The translations under genes were made by a program, and so were the position numbers. This document shows positions 45,710 to 56,419 of a DNA stretch of 64,000 bases, one piece after another; within the stretch, counting starts at the first letter, position 1, and each line of letters begins with the position of its first letter. The notes under the pieces were generated by a model. That model was not told where the DNA came from. It searched no databases and saw only the letters and a program-made list of their open reading frames with translations. Source of the stretch: Candidatus Sphingomonas excrementigallinarum (lineage in GTDB: Bacteria > Pseudomonadota > Alphaproteobacteria > Sphingomonadales > Sphingomonadaceae). The stretch covers positions 1 to 64,000 of the forward strand of contig DXIH01000030.1 of NCBI GenBank assembly GCA_019112965.1, given 5' to 3'.

Positions 45710-46315
45710 TTACCCCCGCAGCGCCGCCGCCGCGCGGGCCTTGGCCTCGACGTCCGCCATCGAGCCGCCGGTCACCCAGCTGCCGCCGACGCACAGCACG
45801 CGGTCGAAGGCCAGCCAGTCCGGGGCGCTCGCCTCGGTGATGCCGCCGGTCGGGCAGAAGCGCGCCTGATAGAAGGGCGCGGCCAGCGCCTTCAGTGCCT
45901 TCAGCCCGCCGCTCGTCTCGGCGGGGAAGAACTTGAAATGGGTCAGGCCCAGGTCCAGCCCGCGCATGATGTCGCCCGCATTGGCGATGCCGGGCAGATA
46001 GGGGATGCCGCTCTCGATCACCGCCGCGCCCAGACGATCGGTCAGGCCCGGCGAGACGATGAACTCCGCGCCCGCATCGGCGACGTCGCGCAGCTGCGCC
46101 TCGTTGACGACGGTGCCCGCACCGACGATCGCGCCCGGGACCTTCTTCATCTCAGCCATGGCCTCCAGCGCGGCGGGGGTGCGCAGCGTCACCTCCAGCA
46201 CCTTCAGTCCGCCCGCGACCAGCGCCTCGGCCAGCGGCTTGGCGGTGGCGGCGTCGTCGATGACCAGCACGGGGATGACCGCGCTGGTGCGCATGATGGT
46301 GGCGATGTCGGTCAT
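45710..46315 (-). CDS. eda: KHG/KDPG aldolase
   Basis: Cuts 2-keto-3-deoxy-6-phosphogluconate into pyruvate and glyceraldehyde-3-phosphate, the last Entner-Doudoroff step. The 201-residue class I aldolase has the Glu-containing LKVLEVTLRTPAA near residues 37-49, IVGAGTVVN near 65 and the Schiff-base lysine in LTHFKFFPAE near 131. It follows glk with a four-base overlap (46312-46315). Last gene of the argC-zwf-pgl-edd-glk-eda run. Confidence 0.96.
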   Translation of the reverse strand: MTDIATIMRTSAVIPVLVIDDAATAKPLAEALVAGGLKVLEVTLRTPAALEAMAEMKKVPGAIVGAGTVVNEAQLRDVADAGAEFIVSPGLTDRLGAAVIESGIPYLPGIANAGDIMRGLDLGLTHFKFFPAETSGGLKALKALAAPFYQARFCPTGGITEASAPDWLAFDRVLCVGGSWVTGGSMADVEAKARAAAALRG

Positions 46316-47277
46316 GAATGCTCCTGGGCAAAGGCCGCGGCCGCGCCGAACAGGCCGGGCTGGGGATGGGTGATGAGCTTGACGGGGATGCGCGCCATCA
46401 GCGACTGGAACCGCCCCTTGGCGACGAAGCGCTGGTCGAAGCCCGAACGCAGCAGCTTGTCCTTGATCCGGTAGCCGAGGCCGCCCGCGATCACGACGGT
46501 CTTGGCCCCCTGCGCCAGCGCGAAGTCGCCCGCCACCGCGCCGAGCGCCAGGCAGAAACGGTCGAGCGCGGCGAGCGCGATCGAATCGGTGCCCTCCAGC
46601 GCCTCGGTCCAGATTTCGCGATCGTCGCGGCTGGGCACCGCACGGCCTTCCAGCGAGGCCAGCGTCTCGTAGATGGCGACGATGCCGGGGCCCGAACAGA
46701 TCCGCTCGCACGACACCCGGGTATAGGTGCGGCGCAGGCGCTTCAGGATCGCATCCTCGATGCCATCGAGCGGGGCATAGTCCATGTGGCCGCCCTCGGT
46801 CTCAATGACGTGATAGCGGTTGGGCGTCATCAGCACCTGCGCCACGCCCAGGCCCGTGCCGGGGCCGCAGACAGTGACCACGCCCTGTTCGGGCATCGGC
46901 TCTTCGGGGCCGCAGATATGGAGGAAGTCCTCCTGCGGCACCTGGGCGACGGCATGGCCGACCGCTCCGAAGTCATTGATGACCGTATAGATGTCCGCGC
47001 CCAGCCGCTCCGGGATCAGCGAGGGGCGGATGACCCAGGGATTGTTGGTCATGCGGATCACGTCGCCGGTGATCGGCGAGGCGATGGCGAGCGAGGCGGC
47101 CTTGGGCAGCGGGCGGCCCAGATGCGCCTCGAACGCCTGCCACGCGGTCTGGAGCGAGGCGTGCTCGGCGGTTTTCTGCGTGCATGGTTCGCCCAGCTTC
47201 ACCACCCGGCCATTCTCGACCTCGGCGATCGCGAAGCGGGCGTGGGTGCCACCGATATCGACGGCTACGATTTCCAT
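46312..47277 (-). CDS. glk: Glucokinase
   Basis: Phosphorylates glucose to feed zwf. The 321-residue protein of the bacterial Glk family has the ATP motif VAVDIGGTHARFAI near residues 4-17, INDFGAVGHAVAQV near 100, VCGPGTGLGVAQ near 135 and IETEGGHMDYAP near 155-166. It follows edd by 21 bp and overlaps eda by four bases. Its place inside the pathway operon supports a role in sugar catabolism. Confidence 0.96.
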   Translation of the reverse strand: MEIVAVDIGGTHARFAIAEVENGRVVKLGEPCTQKTAEHASLQTAWQAFEAHLGRPLPKAASLAIASPITGDVIRMTNNPWVIRPSLIPERLGADIYTVINDFGAVGHAVAQVPQEDFLHICGPEEPMPEQGVVTVCGPGTGLGVAQVLMTPNRYHVIETEGGHMDYAPLDGIEDAILKRLRRTYTRVSCERICSGPGIVAIYETLASLEGRAVPSRDDREIWTEALEGTDSIALAALDRFCLALGAVAGDFALAQGAKTVVIAGGLGYRIKDKLLRSGFDQRFVAKGRFQSLMARIPVKLITHPQPGLFGAAAAFAQEHS

Positions 47278-47298
47278 GATGTCCTCCCCCTTATTCTT

Positions 47299-49116
47299 TT
47301 ACAGGCCAGCGCCTGCGAGAATGGGCGATGCGCCCTTCTCGGCCTCGTCGGCGGCCTGGCGGAACAGCGCGAACAGCTCGCGGCCCATGCCCTGGATCGG
47401 CGCGGGCGTCGCGGCCTGTTCGCGCGCGGCCCATTCCGCCGGGTCGACCAGCGCGTTGAGCGTGCCCTCGACTGCGTCCAGCCGGACGATGTCGCCGTCG
47501 CGGATCAGGCCGATCGCGCCGCCGCCGATCGCCTCGGGGCTGAGATGGATGGCGCACGGCACCTTGCCGCTCGCACCCGACATGCGGCCGTCGGTGACGA
47601 GCGCGACCTTGAAGCCGCGATTCTGAAGCACGCCCAGCGGCGGCGTCAGCTTGTGGAGTTCGGGCATGCCGTTGGCCTTGGGTCCCTGGAAGCGGACCAC
47701 GACGACCACGTCGCGTTCCAGCTCGCCCGCCTTGAACGCGGCCTGCACTTCGGACTGGTCGGAGAAGACGCGGGCGGGGGCCTCGATGACCCAGCGCTCG
47801 CGCTCGACCGCCGACACCTTGATGCAGGCGCGGCCGAGATTGCCCGACAGGATGCGCATCCCGCCATCGGCCGAGAAGGGCGCAGAGGCAGGGCGCAGAA
47901 TCGTCTCATCGCCGCTGTCGCCGACCGGGGTCCAGGCGAGCTTGTCTTCGGCGATCACCGCGGTCTGGCCGTAATCGGACAAGTCCTTGCCCGCCACCGT
48001 CATGATGTCGCGGTGGAGCAGACCGGCCGAGAGCAGTTCGCGGATGACGTAGGGCATGCCGCCCGCCGCCTCGAACCCGTTCACATCGGCCGAGCCGTTC
48101 GGATAGACGCGCGCGATCAGCGGCACTGCGGCCGACAGGCGGTCCATATCCTCCCAGTCGATGATGATCCCCGCCGCACGCGCGATGGCGGGCAGGTGGA
48201 TCAGGTGGTTGGTAGAGCCGCCGGTCGCGAGCAGGCCGACCGCCGCGTTGACGATCGCCTTCTCATCGACGCACCGGCCCAGCGGGCGATAGTCGTCGCC
48301 CCGCTGGCCGATCGCGGCCAGCCGGTGGACGGCGGCGCGGCTGAGTTCCTGGCGCAGCTTCGTGCCCGGATTGACGAAGGCGGCGCCCGGCATGTGCAGG
48401 CCCATCACCTCCATCATCATCTGGTTGGTGTTGGCGGTGCCGTAGAAGGTGCAGGTGCCCTTGGAATGATAGGCCGCGATCTCGGCGTCGAGCAGTTCCT
48501 CGCGCCCCGCCTTGCCCTCGGCAAAGGCTTCGCGGACGGCGGCCTTTTGCTTGTTGGGCAGGCCGGTCGGCATCGGACCGCCGGGGACCAGGATCATCGG
48601 CAGATGGCCGAAACGCAGCGCGCCCATCAGCAGGCCCGGCACGATCTTGTCGCAGATGCCGAGCAGCGCGGCCCCCTCGAAGGTGCCGTGGGACAAGGCG
48701 ACGGCGGTCGACAGCGCGATGGTGTCGCGGCTGAACAGCGACAGCTCCATGCCCGCATAGCCCTGCGTCACGCCGTCGCACATGGCGGGCACGCCGCCCG
48801 CGACCTGTGCCGTCGCGCCGACTTCGCGCGCCCAGACCTTCATCAGCTCGGGGTAGCGGTAATAGACGGCGTGGGCCGACAGCATGTCGTTATAGGCCGA
48901 CACGATCCCGATATTCATGCCGCGATCCGCCTTCATGGCGTCGCGGTCTTCCTCGGTCCCGGCATAGGCATGGGCGAGGTTGGCGCAGCCCAGATTGGGG
49001 CGGCGCACCGCCGTCTCGGCCTCGTGCGCGATCAGGTCGAGATAGGCCTGGCGGCCCGGACGCGAGCGTTCGATGACCCGGTCGGTGACGGCAGAGACGG
49101 CGGCGTTCAGGCTCAT
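47299..49116 (-). CDS. edd: Phosphogluconate dehydratase
   Basis: Iron-sulfur dehydratase that turns 6-phosphogluconate into KDPG. At 605 residues it has family length, with the Fe-S cysteines in [20 protein letters not shown] (near 110-130), [13 protein letters not shown] (near 153) and [20 protein letters not shown] (near 217-236). C-terminal [15 protein letters not shown] near 515 is typical of the IlvD/Edd family. Its ATG overlaps the pgl stop by four bases. Confidence 0.97.
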   Translation of the reverse strand: MSLNAAVSAVTDRVIERSRPGRQAYLDLIAHEAETAVRRPNLGCANLAHAYAGTEEDRDAMKADRGMNIGIVSAYNDMLSAHAVYYRYPELMKVWAREVGATAQVAGGVPAMCDGVTQGYAGMELSLFSRDTIALSTAVALSHGTFEGAALLGICDKIVPGLLMGALRFGHLPMILVPGGPMPTGLPNKQKAAVREAFAEGKAGREELLDAEIAAYHSKGTCTFYGTANTNQMMMEVMGLHMPGAAFVNPGTKLRQELSRAAVHRLAAIGQRGDDYRPLGRCVDEKAIVNAAVGLLATGGSTNHLIHLPAIARAAGIIIDWEDMDRLSAAVPLIARVYPNGSADVNGFEAAGGMPYVIRELLSAGLLHRDIMTVAGKDLSDYGQTAVIAEDKLAWTPVGDSGDETILRPASAPFSADGGMRILSGNLGRACIKVSAVERERWVIEAPARVFSDQSEVQAAFKAGELERDVVVVVRFQGPKANGMPELHKLTPPLGVLQNRGFKVALVTDGRMSGASGKVPCAIHLSPEAIGGGAIGLIRDGDIVRLDAVEGTLNALVDPAEWAAREQAATPAPIQGMGRELFALFRQAADEAEKGASPILAGAGL

Positions 49117-49823
49117 TGCTCGCTCCAGTGGATATCGATCGGCAGTTCGACTTCGGCCAGGACGCGGCCGACGGGATAGGGCGAGGATGCGCCTTCCTTG
49201 ATCGCGTCTTCCAGCACCTTCTTCTTGGCCGGGCCCGAAATGGCGAACATGATCGAGCGGGCCGAGACGATGCCCGCCCGGCTCAGCGTCACGCGGGCGA
49301 CCGGGGCCTCGGGCGGCAGGGGATCGGGCATCAGGCCCAGCGCACGGCGCTCCTTCGGGCCGTTGAGCGCTTCGTCATAGTCGGGGCCGGGGAAGATCGA
49401 GGCGGTATGCCCGTCCGCGCCCATGCCCAGCAGCACCAGGTCGAGCGGCCAGTGGAGTTCCTGCATCAGTGCGTCGGCCGAACGACCGGCGGCCTTATAG
49501 TCCGACGTCGCCTGCGGCACGATCGGCATAACCCGCGCGCCCTTGGGCAGGAAGATCTTGCCGATCATCGTCACGTTGGACAGCGGATCGCCCAGCGGCA
49601 CGATGCGCTCGTCGGCGGGGACGATGGTCACGCGCTTCCAGTCGAGCTTGGCCTGGGCCAGCTTCTCATAGACCGGGATCGGCGTCTTGCCGCCCGATAG
49701 CGCGATTACCGCCGCGCCGCGGGCCTCGATCGCGCTTTCGATGATGAACTGGATATCGCCCGCCAGCGCGTTCGCCATCTCGGTGGTGTCTTCATAATCC
49801 CACCATTCGATTTCGTCGGTCAT
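49113..49823 (-). CDS. pgl: 6-phosphogluconolactonase
   Basis: Hydrolyses 6-phosphogluconolactone made by Zwf. The 236-residue protein has ALSGGKTPIPVYEKLAQ near residues 41-57, VPADERIVP near 68-76 and LGMGADGHTASIFPGP near 131-146, all typical of the DevB/Pgl family. The ATG at 49823 with AGGA upstream is preferred over an in-frame GTG at 49832, which has no room for a ribosome site. About 100 bp separate it from zwf; that gap holds a strong hairpin. Overlaps edd by four bases. Confidence 0.95.
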   Translation of the reverse strand: MTDEIEWWDYEDTTEMANALAGDIQFIIESAIEARGAAVIALSGGKTPIPVYEKLAQAKLDWKRVTIVPADERIVPLGDPLSNVTMIGKIFLPKGARVMPIVPQATSDYKAAGRSADALMQELHWPLDLVLLGMGADGHTASIFPGPDYDEALNGPKERRALGLMPDPLPPEAPVARVTLSRAGIVSARSIMFAISGPAKKKVLEDAIKEGASSPYPVGRVLAEVELPIDIHWSEQ

Positions 49824-49850
49824 GTTGCTCACGTCCTAGATAGTCCGGGC

Positions 49851-49889
49851 GCAGGCATGACCCGCCGCTCGGGGGCGGGCCATGCCTGC
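49851..49889 (-). other. Intercistronic hairpin between zwf and pgl
   Basis: Arms GCAGGCATG-CCCGCC and GGCGGG-CATGCCTGC (49851-49889) form a long GC-rich stem inside the zwf-pgl gap of the operon. No T-tract follows on the minus strand, so it is more likely an RNA processing or stability element than a terminator. Confidence 0.6.
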
Positions 49890-49926
49890 ATCAATGTCTG
49901 TCGCCTTCACGCGGAAGGCGGAGCGG

Positions 49927-51390
49927 TCAGTCGTCCTGCCAGTGCACCCCGTCGCGCTCGGTCAGCGCGATGGCGGAGGAGGGGCCCCAGCTGCCGCTCG
50001 GATAGGTCTTGGGCTTGACGTCGTTGGCGTCCCAACCGGCGCGAATCGCATCGATCCAGGTCCATTGCGCCTCCACCTCGTCACGGCGGACGAACAGCGT
50101 CTGGTCGCCCTCGATCAGGTCGAGCAGCAACCGCTCATAGGCGATGCGGCGGCGGGTGCCCGCAAACTCGGCGTCGAGCGACAGGTTCAGCGGCACTTCG
50201 CGCAGGCGGATGCCCTCGCGGTCGAGGCCCGGTTCCTTCGCCATCACCAGCAGCTGGATATATTCCTCCGGCTGGAGGCGGATGACCAGCGTGTTGGGCT
50301 GGAGCAGGCCACCGCGCCCGGCGAACATCGAGTGCGGCACCGGCTTGAACTGGATCGCGATTTCCGAGCGACGCGCGGCCATACGCTTGCCGGTGCGCAG
50401 GTAGAAGGGCACGCCCTGCCAGCGCCAATTGTCGACATGCGCCTTGATCGCGACAAAGGTCTCGGTCTTGGACGGCTTGCCCAACTCGTCGGCATAGGAA
50501 CCGACGATCTTGCCGCCGACCGCTCCATCCGAATATTGCCCGGTCACGGTGTTGTTGGGCACTTCCTCGGGCGACATCAGGCGCAGCGAGCGGAAGACCT
50601 TGGCCTTTTCGTCGCGGATCGAATTGCCGTCATAGCGCGCGGGCGGCTCCATCGCGATGAGCGCGAGCAGCTGCAGGATATGGTTCTGCACCATGTCGCG
50701 CAGCGCACCTGCACCCTCGTAATAGCCCGCGCGATCCTCCAGCCCGACCGTCTCGGCGATGGTGATCTGCACATTGTCGATGCCGTGCGCGTTCCAGATC
50801 GGCTCGAAGAAGAAATTGCCGAAGCGCAGCGCCAGGATGTTCTGGACGGTTTCCTTGCCCAGATAATGGTCGATGCGGAAGGTCCGCTCCTCCGGGAAGC
50901 CGAAGGCCACCGCGTCGTTGATTTCCTTGGACGAGGCGAGGTCGTAGCCGAGCGGCTTTTCCAGCCCGATGCGCACCGTCTCGCCCGCCAGTCCGACCGA
51001 TTCGAGGCCCTTGATGGTGGACTCGAACAGGCTCGGCGCAGTCGACAGATAGATGGCCAGGCCGTTCGATACGTCGCCGACCTTCTCGGCCAGCGCCGGG
51101 AAGCCATCCATCGAGGAGGCGTCGAGCGACTGGTACTGCACCCGCTCCAGGAAGCTGGCGATGGTGTCGGCGTCCTTGCGGTCGTCCGGTAGGAAGGTGT
51201 CGAGCGCCTTGGCCGCGAATTCGCGGAAGCTGGCATCGTCATGATCCGACCGCGCGGTGCCGGTGATCGTCAGCCCCTCGGGCAGCAGCCCGTCCGAATG
51301 GAGGTTGAACAGCGAGGGAAGCAGCATCCGCTGCGACAAATCGCCGGTCGCGCCGAACAGCAGCAGCTTGCCAACGGGATTGCGCGTCAT
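49927..51390 (-). CDS. zwf: Glucose-6-phosphate 1-dehydrogenase
   Basis: Oxidises glucose-6-phosphate to the lactone with NAD(P), the branch point to Entner-Doudoroff or pentose phosphate routes. The 487-residue product has the cofactor motif LLLFGATGDLSQRMLLPSL near residues 8-26, the active-site RIDHYLGKETVQN near 179-191 and EKPLGYDLASS near 150. Its start lies 9 bp after the argC stop. Confidence 0.97.
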   Translation of the reverse strand: MTRNPVGKLLLFGATGDLSQRMLLPSLFNLHSDGLLPEGLTITGTARSDHDDASFREFAAKALDTFLPDDRKDADTIASFLERVQYQSLDASSMDGFPALAEKVGDVSNGLAIYLSTAPSLFESTIKGLESVGLAGETVRIGLEKPLGYDLASSKEINDAVAFGFPEERTFRIDHYLGKETVQNILALRFGNFFFEPIWNAHGIDNVQITIAETVGLEDRAGYYEGAGALRDMVQNHILQLLALIAMEPPARYDGNSIRDEKAKVFRSLRLMSPEEVPNNTVTGQYSDGAVGGKIVGSYADELGKPSKTETFVAIKAHVDNWRWQGVPFYLRTGKRMAARRSEIAIQFKPVPHSMFAGRGGLLQPNTLVIRLQPEEYIQLLVMAKEPGLDREGIRLREVPLNLSLDAEFAGTRRRIAYERLLLDLIEGDQTLFVRRDEVEAQWTWIDAIRAGWDANDVKPKTYPSGSWGPSSAIALTERDGVHWQDD

Positions 51391-51399
51391 GACGTCTCC

Positions 51400-52326
51400 T
51401 TAGAGGACGAGGCCTGCGGCCGGATCGAGCCCGGCCATGATGTTCAAATTCTGGACCGCCGCACCCCCGGCACCCTTGCCCAGATTGTCGAGCGTGGCGA
51501 TCAGTCGTACCTGACCCGTGGCCGGATTGCCGCACACGCGCAAGGTCATCCGGTCGGTTCCGGCATTTTCCTCGATATTCACCGCCGTTACGGCATCCGC
51601 CGAAAAACGCACGATGCGGCTGTCGGCATAGGCCTCGGCCAGCACCTGTGTCACGCGGTCGAGCGAGGGCGCGCCGGGCAGGGCGTAAAGGGGCAGGGGC
51701 ACCTCGACGACCATGCCGCGATAGGTGTCGACCACGGCGGGCGCGAAGATCGGCGCGTGGGTCAGGCCCGAATGACGCTGCATCTCGGGCGCATGCTTGT
51801 GCGCGAGCGTAAGGCCATAGGGGCGGAAGGCGCGATGGGTGGCGGTTTCATATTCGGCGATCATCGCCTTGCCGCCGCCCGAATAGCCGGACGCGGCATT
51901 CACCGTCACCGGGAAGTCGGCGGGGATAATCCCGGCGCGCACCAGCGGGCGGACGAGCGCCAGAAAGCCGGTCGGGTAGCAACCGGGATTGGACACGAAC
52001 CGTGCCGAAGCGATCCGGTCCTGCTGCTCGGGTTCCAGCTCGGCGAAACCATAGACCCAGCCCGGCGCGGTGCGATGCGCGGTAGAGGCGTCGACCATCC
52101 GCGTCCGGTCGTTGGCGATCAGCGAGACGGCTTCGCGCGCGGCATCGTCTGGCAGGCAGAGGATGACGAAATCGGCATCGTTGATCGCCTCCCGGCGTGC
52201 CTCGGCATCCTTGCGACGATCATCGGGCAGGGTCAGGATCGAGAGGTCGGGACGACCCGCCAGCCGGTCGGCGATCTCCAGCCCGGTCGTGCCCGCGCCG
52301 CCATCGATGAAAACCGTCTTCGTCAC
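51400..52326 (-). CDS. argC: N-acetyl-gamma-glutamyl-phosphate reductase, type 2
   Basis: Third step of arginine synthesis. The 308-residue product is the short type 2 form, with the NADP motif VFIDGGAGTTGLEIADRL near residues 5-22, the catalytic Cys in FVSNPGCYPTGFLALV near 115 and AHKHAPEMQRHSGL near 190. The start is GTG at 52326, overlapping the stop of the SH3 gene (GTGA). No other arg genes lie nearby. Zwf follows directly, so arginine synthesis and the Entner-Doudoroff genes may share a transcript here. Confidence 0.94.
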   Translation of the reverse strand: MTKTVFIDGGAGTTGLEIADRLAGRPDLSILTLPDDRRKDAEARREAINDADFVILCLPDDAAREAVSLIANDRTRMVDASTAHRTAPGWVYGFAELEPEQQDRIASARFVSNPGCYPTGFLALVRPLVRAGIIPADFPVTVNAASGYSGGGKAMIAEYETATHRAFRPYGLTLAHKHAPEMQRHSGLTHAPIFAPAVVDTYRGMVVEVPLPLYALPGAPSLDRVTQVLAEAYADSRIVRFSADAVTAVNIEENAGTDRMTLRVCGNPATGQVRLIATLDNLGKGAGGAAVQNLNIMAGLDPAAGLVL

Positions 52327-52697
52327 TGCACCCGCTCCAACAGCCGTGCGTCGCAATAGCCGACCAGCCCGAGGTCGGCTGCGATGCCCCATGCATGGCC
52401 GCCCGCCAGCTCGAGCACCTCGAACGTTTCGCCCGAGCGCAACTCGGCCAGCACCGGGCTGCTCGTGGCACGTCCCTCGCGCAGCGTCACCGGCGCATTG
52501 GTCCTGTAGGGCAGGGGCGCGGCATAATGGGGCGCGAATACGTATTCAGCGAGGCGGACATCGGCGAGATCGGGGCGAACCGCATGGGTGCGCGGGTCGA
52601 GACCGACGGTGCGCCCCTGCAGGGCAAAGCTCTTACGCGTTGGCCCGCTGGAGGGTTGGGGCGTCCCCGGCGCCGATGAAATGTCCGAATTCTTCAA
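52323..52697 (-). CDS. SH3-like domain protein, probably a truncated NlpC/P60-type protein
   Basis: About 124 residues. The segment FALQGRTVGLDPRTHAVRPD and DLADVRLAEYVFAPHYAAPL, followed by a bacterial SH3 domain (VTLREGRATSSPVLAELRSG and GYCDARLLERVQ), matches the N-terminal part of sphingomonad NlpC/P60 peptidases. The catalytic Cys/His domain is missing: the frame stops right after the SH3 domain and overlaps the argC start (GTGA). The start is uncertain; TTG 52697 has a fair ribosome site (AAGGGG), and ATG 52754 is longer. Either overlaps the end of the MarR gene in another frame, by at least 65 bp. Confidence 0.55.
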   Translation of the reverse strand: MKNSDISSAPGTPQPSSGPTRKSFALQGRTVGLDPRTHAVRPDLADVRLAEYVFAPHYAAPLPYRTNAPVTLREGRATSSPVLAELRSGETFEVLELAGGHAWGIAADLGLVGYCDARLLERVQ

Positions 52698-53007
52698 GAA
52701 AGTCCGCCCCTTCAGGTGTCCTGGCGACAAAGATGTTACGCTTGTCGCTATCATCGCGTTGGCGGCGCAGATAGCCCAGCGTTCCCAGTCTATTCAAGGC
52801 GCGGGTAACGACAGGTTTCGAGACGTTCAAGGCACGCGCCAGACCGCGCACCGTATGGGGGCCGGGACGCAGATAGACGACGAGCAGCAAAGCCATCTGC
52901 CGGTTGGTCAGATCGGGCTCGCCCGACCGGACATAATCGACAAGGGCGCTCATCCAGGCGAACAGCGACTGCGGGTCGTGTGGATTGGACACGGGTGGCG
53001 GTTCCAA
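52633..53007 (-). CDS. MarR-family winged-helix regulator
   Basis: A 124-residue DNA-binding protein. The winged helix spans about residues 33-105: LTNRQMALLLVVYLRPGPHT, then the recognition helices VRGLARALNVSKPVVTRALN and LGTLGYLRRQRDDSDKRNIF, whose DxDKR wing is typical of MarR. The N-terminal dimerisation helix is short. It heads the minus-strand run and overlaps the SH3 gene at its 3' end. The effector and target are unknown; the adjacent gap 53008-53241 could hold its operator. Confidence 0.85.
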   Translation of the reverse strand: MEPPPVSNPHDPQSLFAWMSALVDYVRSGEPDLTNRQMALLLVVYLRPGPHTVRGLARALNVSKPVVTRALNRLGTLGYLRRQRDDSDKRNIFVARTPEGADFLEEFGHFIGAGDAPTLQRANA

Positions 53008-53241
53008 TGGCTGGGCCGGGCTTTGCCGGGCGTTGTTTCGAAGTCATAACGCCCTTTATCCGTGGTGGTTTCACTCTTGTTCCGATCAGATGAACAACTT
53101 GGTTCGGTGATTTTGCGGAACCTTTTCAGCGGGCGTCAGGGCGCGGCGTCGCGCTCTGCCCCGGCGCAAGGTTGATCCCGCCACGCACGTCGCCTATGTG
53201 CGCGGTTTCGCACACCCCTTGTTCGGGATCATACGCGCCTC

Positions 53242-53610
53242 ATGTTCGCATTTCTGCTCGTCATCCACGCCATCATCGCCGCGACTCTGGTCACGGTGAT
53301 CCTCATGCAGCGGTCGGAAGGCGGCGGTCTGGGCATGGGGGGCAGCCCGTCGGGGCTGATGTCGGCACGCGGCGCGGCGGACTTTCTCAGCCGCGCGACG
53401 GCGGTGCTGGCGACGGCGTTCGTCGGCTTCTCGATCCTGCTCGCCGTGCTGGCCGCGACGCGCGGGGCGCCCGCCATCGACACCTCGCTGGCCCGCACGC
53501 CCGCGACCCAGGCGCCGATCACCCAGCCTGCGCCTGCTCCGGTCCCGACCGGCGCCGCTCCGGCCCAGCAGGCGCCTGCGGACAATTCGGCGGTTCCGCT
53601 CGCCCGCTAA
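53242..53610 (+). CDS. secG: Protein translocase subunit SecG
   Basis: Small membrane subunit of the SecYEG channel, 122 residues. Two helices (about 2-22 and 56-76) flank the conserved loop VILMQRSEGGGLGMGGSPSG near residues 18-37, and FLSRATAVLATAFVGFSILL leads into the second helix. The last 40 residues are Pro/Ala/Gln-rich, an extension common in alphaproteobacteria. Upstream of pyrG by 106 bp. Confidence 0.93.
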   Translation: MFAFLLVIHAIIAATLVTVILMQRSEGGGLGMGGSPSGLMSARGAADFLSRATAVLATAFVGFSILLAVLAATRGAPAIDTSLARTPATQAPITQPAPAPVPTGAAPAQQAPADNSAVPLAR

Positions 53611-53716
53611 GTCTCGTTTCCATCGCAGCATAGGCCAACGCGCCGCCGATATTTTCCGGCGGCGCGCATCTTTGCTGTTGTCGTATCCCCCCCATCCAAG
53701 CTAGGCGATTCTTCCC

Positions 53717-55366
<1,650 letters not shown>

Positions 55367-55373
55367 TTTTTGA

Positions 55374-55405
55374 CCCCGCCTCCCCACGGAGGCGGGGTTT
55401 TCTTT
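55374..55405 (+). terminator. Rho-independent terminator of pyrG
   Basis: Perfect hairpin CCCCGCCTCC-CCAC-GGAGGCGGGG (55374-55397) followed by TTTTCTTTT, 8 bp past the pyrG stop. Confidence 0.95.
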
Positions 55406-55428
55406 TGCGGTTGCTCAGTCTCCACTTC

Positions 55429-55592
55429 CGTTCAGCCTGAGCGCAGTCGAAGGCCACGGGAAAGTCTGTCCTCTTGGCGGGGGGCAGGGCGTAGGCTTCG
55501 ACTTCGCTCAGCCTGAACGGCGGCTTTGTCCTGGGGTGGATCGACATTGATCCCGCTTCCTTCCCTCTCCCCTCGATGAGGGGCGAGGGGAG
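55429..55592. repeat. Family A repeat pair plus CCCCT palindrome
   Basis: A family A left half at 55429-55463 (core CAGCCTGAGCGCAGTCGAAG) and its inverse at 55494-55523 make a hairpin-like unit of about 95 bp. A further palindrome CTCTCCCCTCGATGAGGGGC follows near 55563-55588. No gene is present between 55367 and 55695. Confidence 0.8.
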
Positions 55593-55621
55593 ACGGGTAT
55601 GGCGGAAAGTTGATCCGTCCC

Positions 55622-55659
55622 AAAGAAAAAGGCGCCCGGGCCCGTCGGCCCGGACGCCC
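55622..55659 (-). terminator. Rho-independent terminator of the hsp20 gene
   Basis: On the minus strand, GGCGTCCGGGCC and GGCCCGGGCGCC form a stem, followed by TTTTTCTTT. It lies about 40 bp past the hsp20 stop codon. Confidence 0.9.
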
Positions 55660-55695
55660 CGCGACGTCTTTAGGGAGAATAAGACGTCGAGCTGG

Positions 55696-56172
55696 TTACG
55701 CCGCCTTGGCCTCGTCGGCCTCACCGGCGTGATGTTCCACCGCGGCGAGCGGCTGGCCCGTCTTGATCGCGATCGTCTTGGGCTTCATCGCCTCGGGCAC
55801 CTCACGTACGAGGTCGATGACGAGCAGGCCGTCGTTCAGGCGCGCATCCTCGACGAACACGAAGTCGGCGAGTTCGAAGCGCCGCTCGAACGAGCGATTG
55901 GCGATGCCGACATGCAGGAAATTGGGCGAGCCCGCCTTGTCATCCTTCTTGCCGGTGACGAGCAGCATGTTCTGCTGCGCGGTGATCTCGATCTCGTCAC
56001 GGGCGAAACCGGCCACCGCCAGGGTGATGCGGTAACGGTCCTCGGCCAGACGCTCGAGGTTGAAGGGGGGATAGTTTTCCGCCGAGTTGGCCCGCGAATT
56101 GGCCTCCAGCAGATCGAACAGCCGATCGAAGCCGATGGTCGAGCGGCGGTACGGGGTCAGATCGATACGCAT
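55696..56172 (-). CDS. Small heat-shock protein Hsp20 (IbpA type)
   Basis: ATP-independent chaperone that holds unfolding proteins. The 158-residue product has an N-terminal part starting MRIDLTPYRRSTIGFDRLFD, the alpha-crystallin domain with NLERLAEDRYRITLAVAGFA near residues 35-54, GIANRSFERRFELADFVFVE near 88-107, and the closing LVIDLVREVPEAMKPKTIAI near 115-135. The ATG at 56172 has GGAGG upstream; the frame is open to 56274. A GCGAACC-TATGT-GGTTCGC palindrome (56275-56293) lies about 100 bp upstream. Confidence 0.93.
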   Translation of the reverse strand: MRIDLTPYRRSTIGFDRLFDLLEANSRANSAENYPPFNLERLAEDRYRITLAVAGFARDEIEITAQQNMLLVTGKKDDKAGSPNFLHVGIANRSFERRFELADFVFVEDARLNDGLLVIDLVREVPEAMKPKTIAIKTGQPLAAVEHHAGEADEAKAA

Positions 56173-56274
56173 GTCAAAACCTCCATCAGAAGCGAATTGA
56201 AACGGGATCGGCCGCTCCATCCCGGCGCGGGATGACGCATGGCCCATCCGTGCGACCCGATATCGGCGTCGCAC

Positions 56275-56293
56275 GCGAACCTATGTGGTTCGC
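56275..56293. promoter_or_regulatory. Palindrome upstream of hsp20 and the TonB receptor
   Basis: GCGAACC-TATGT-GGTTCGC, 7-bp perfect arms, in the divergent region between hsp20 and the receptor gene. May be an operator or part of a heat-shock control element; no recognised consensus. Confidence 0.35.
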
Positions 56294-56419
56294 TGTCAGC
56301 GTACTTCAAGGGCGTTTCTGGATCGAGTAGCAAATCTTCGCCCGCGCCAAGTCATCGCTGGCTTGAATACCTACTAAAACGATGTGTGAATAGGAGGTGA
56401 AATCGAAAGGGGAGCTTCC

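Noticed and set aside
46318..49179. 953-codon open frame on the plus strand
   Set aside because: It is antisense to glk, edd and the end of pgl, which have clear motifs; long antisense frames are expected at this GC content.
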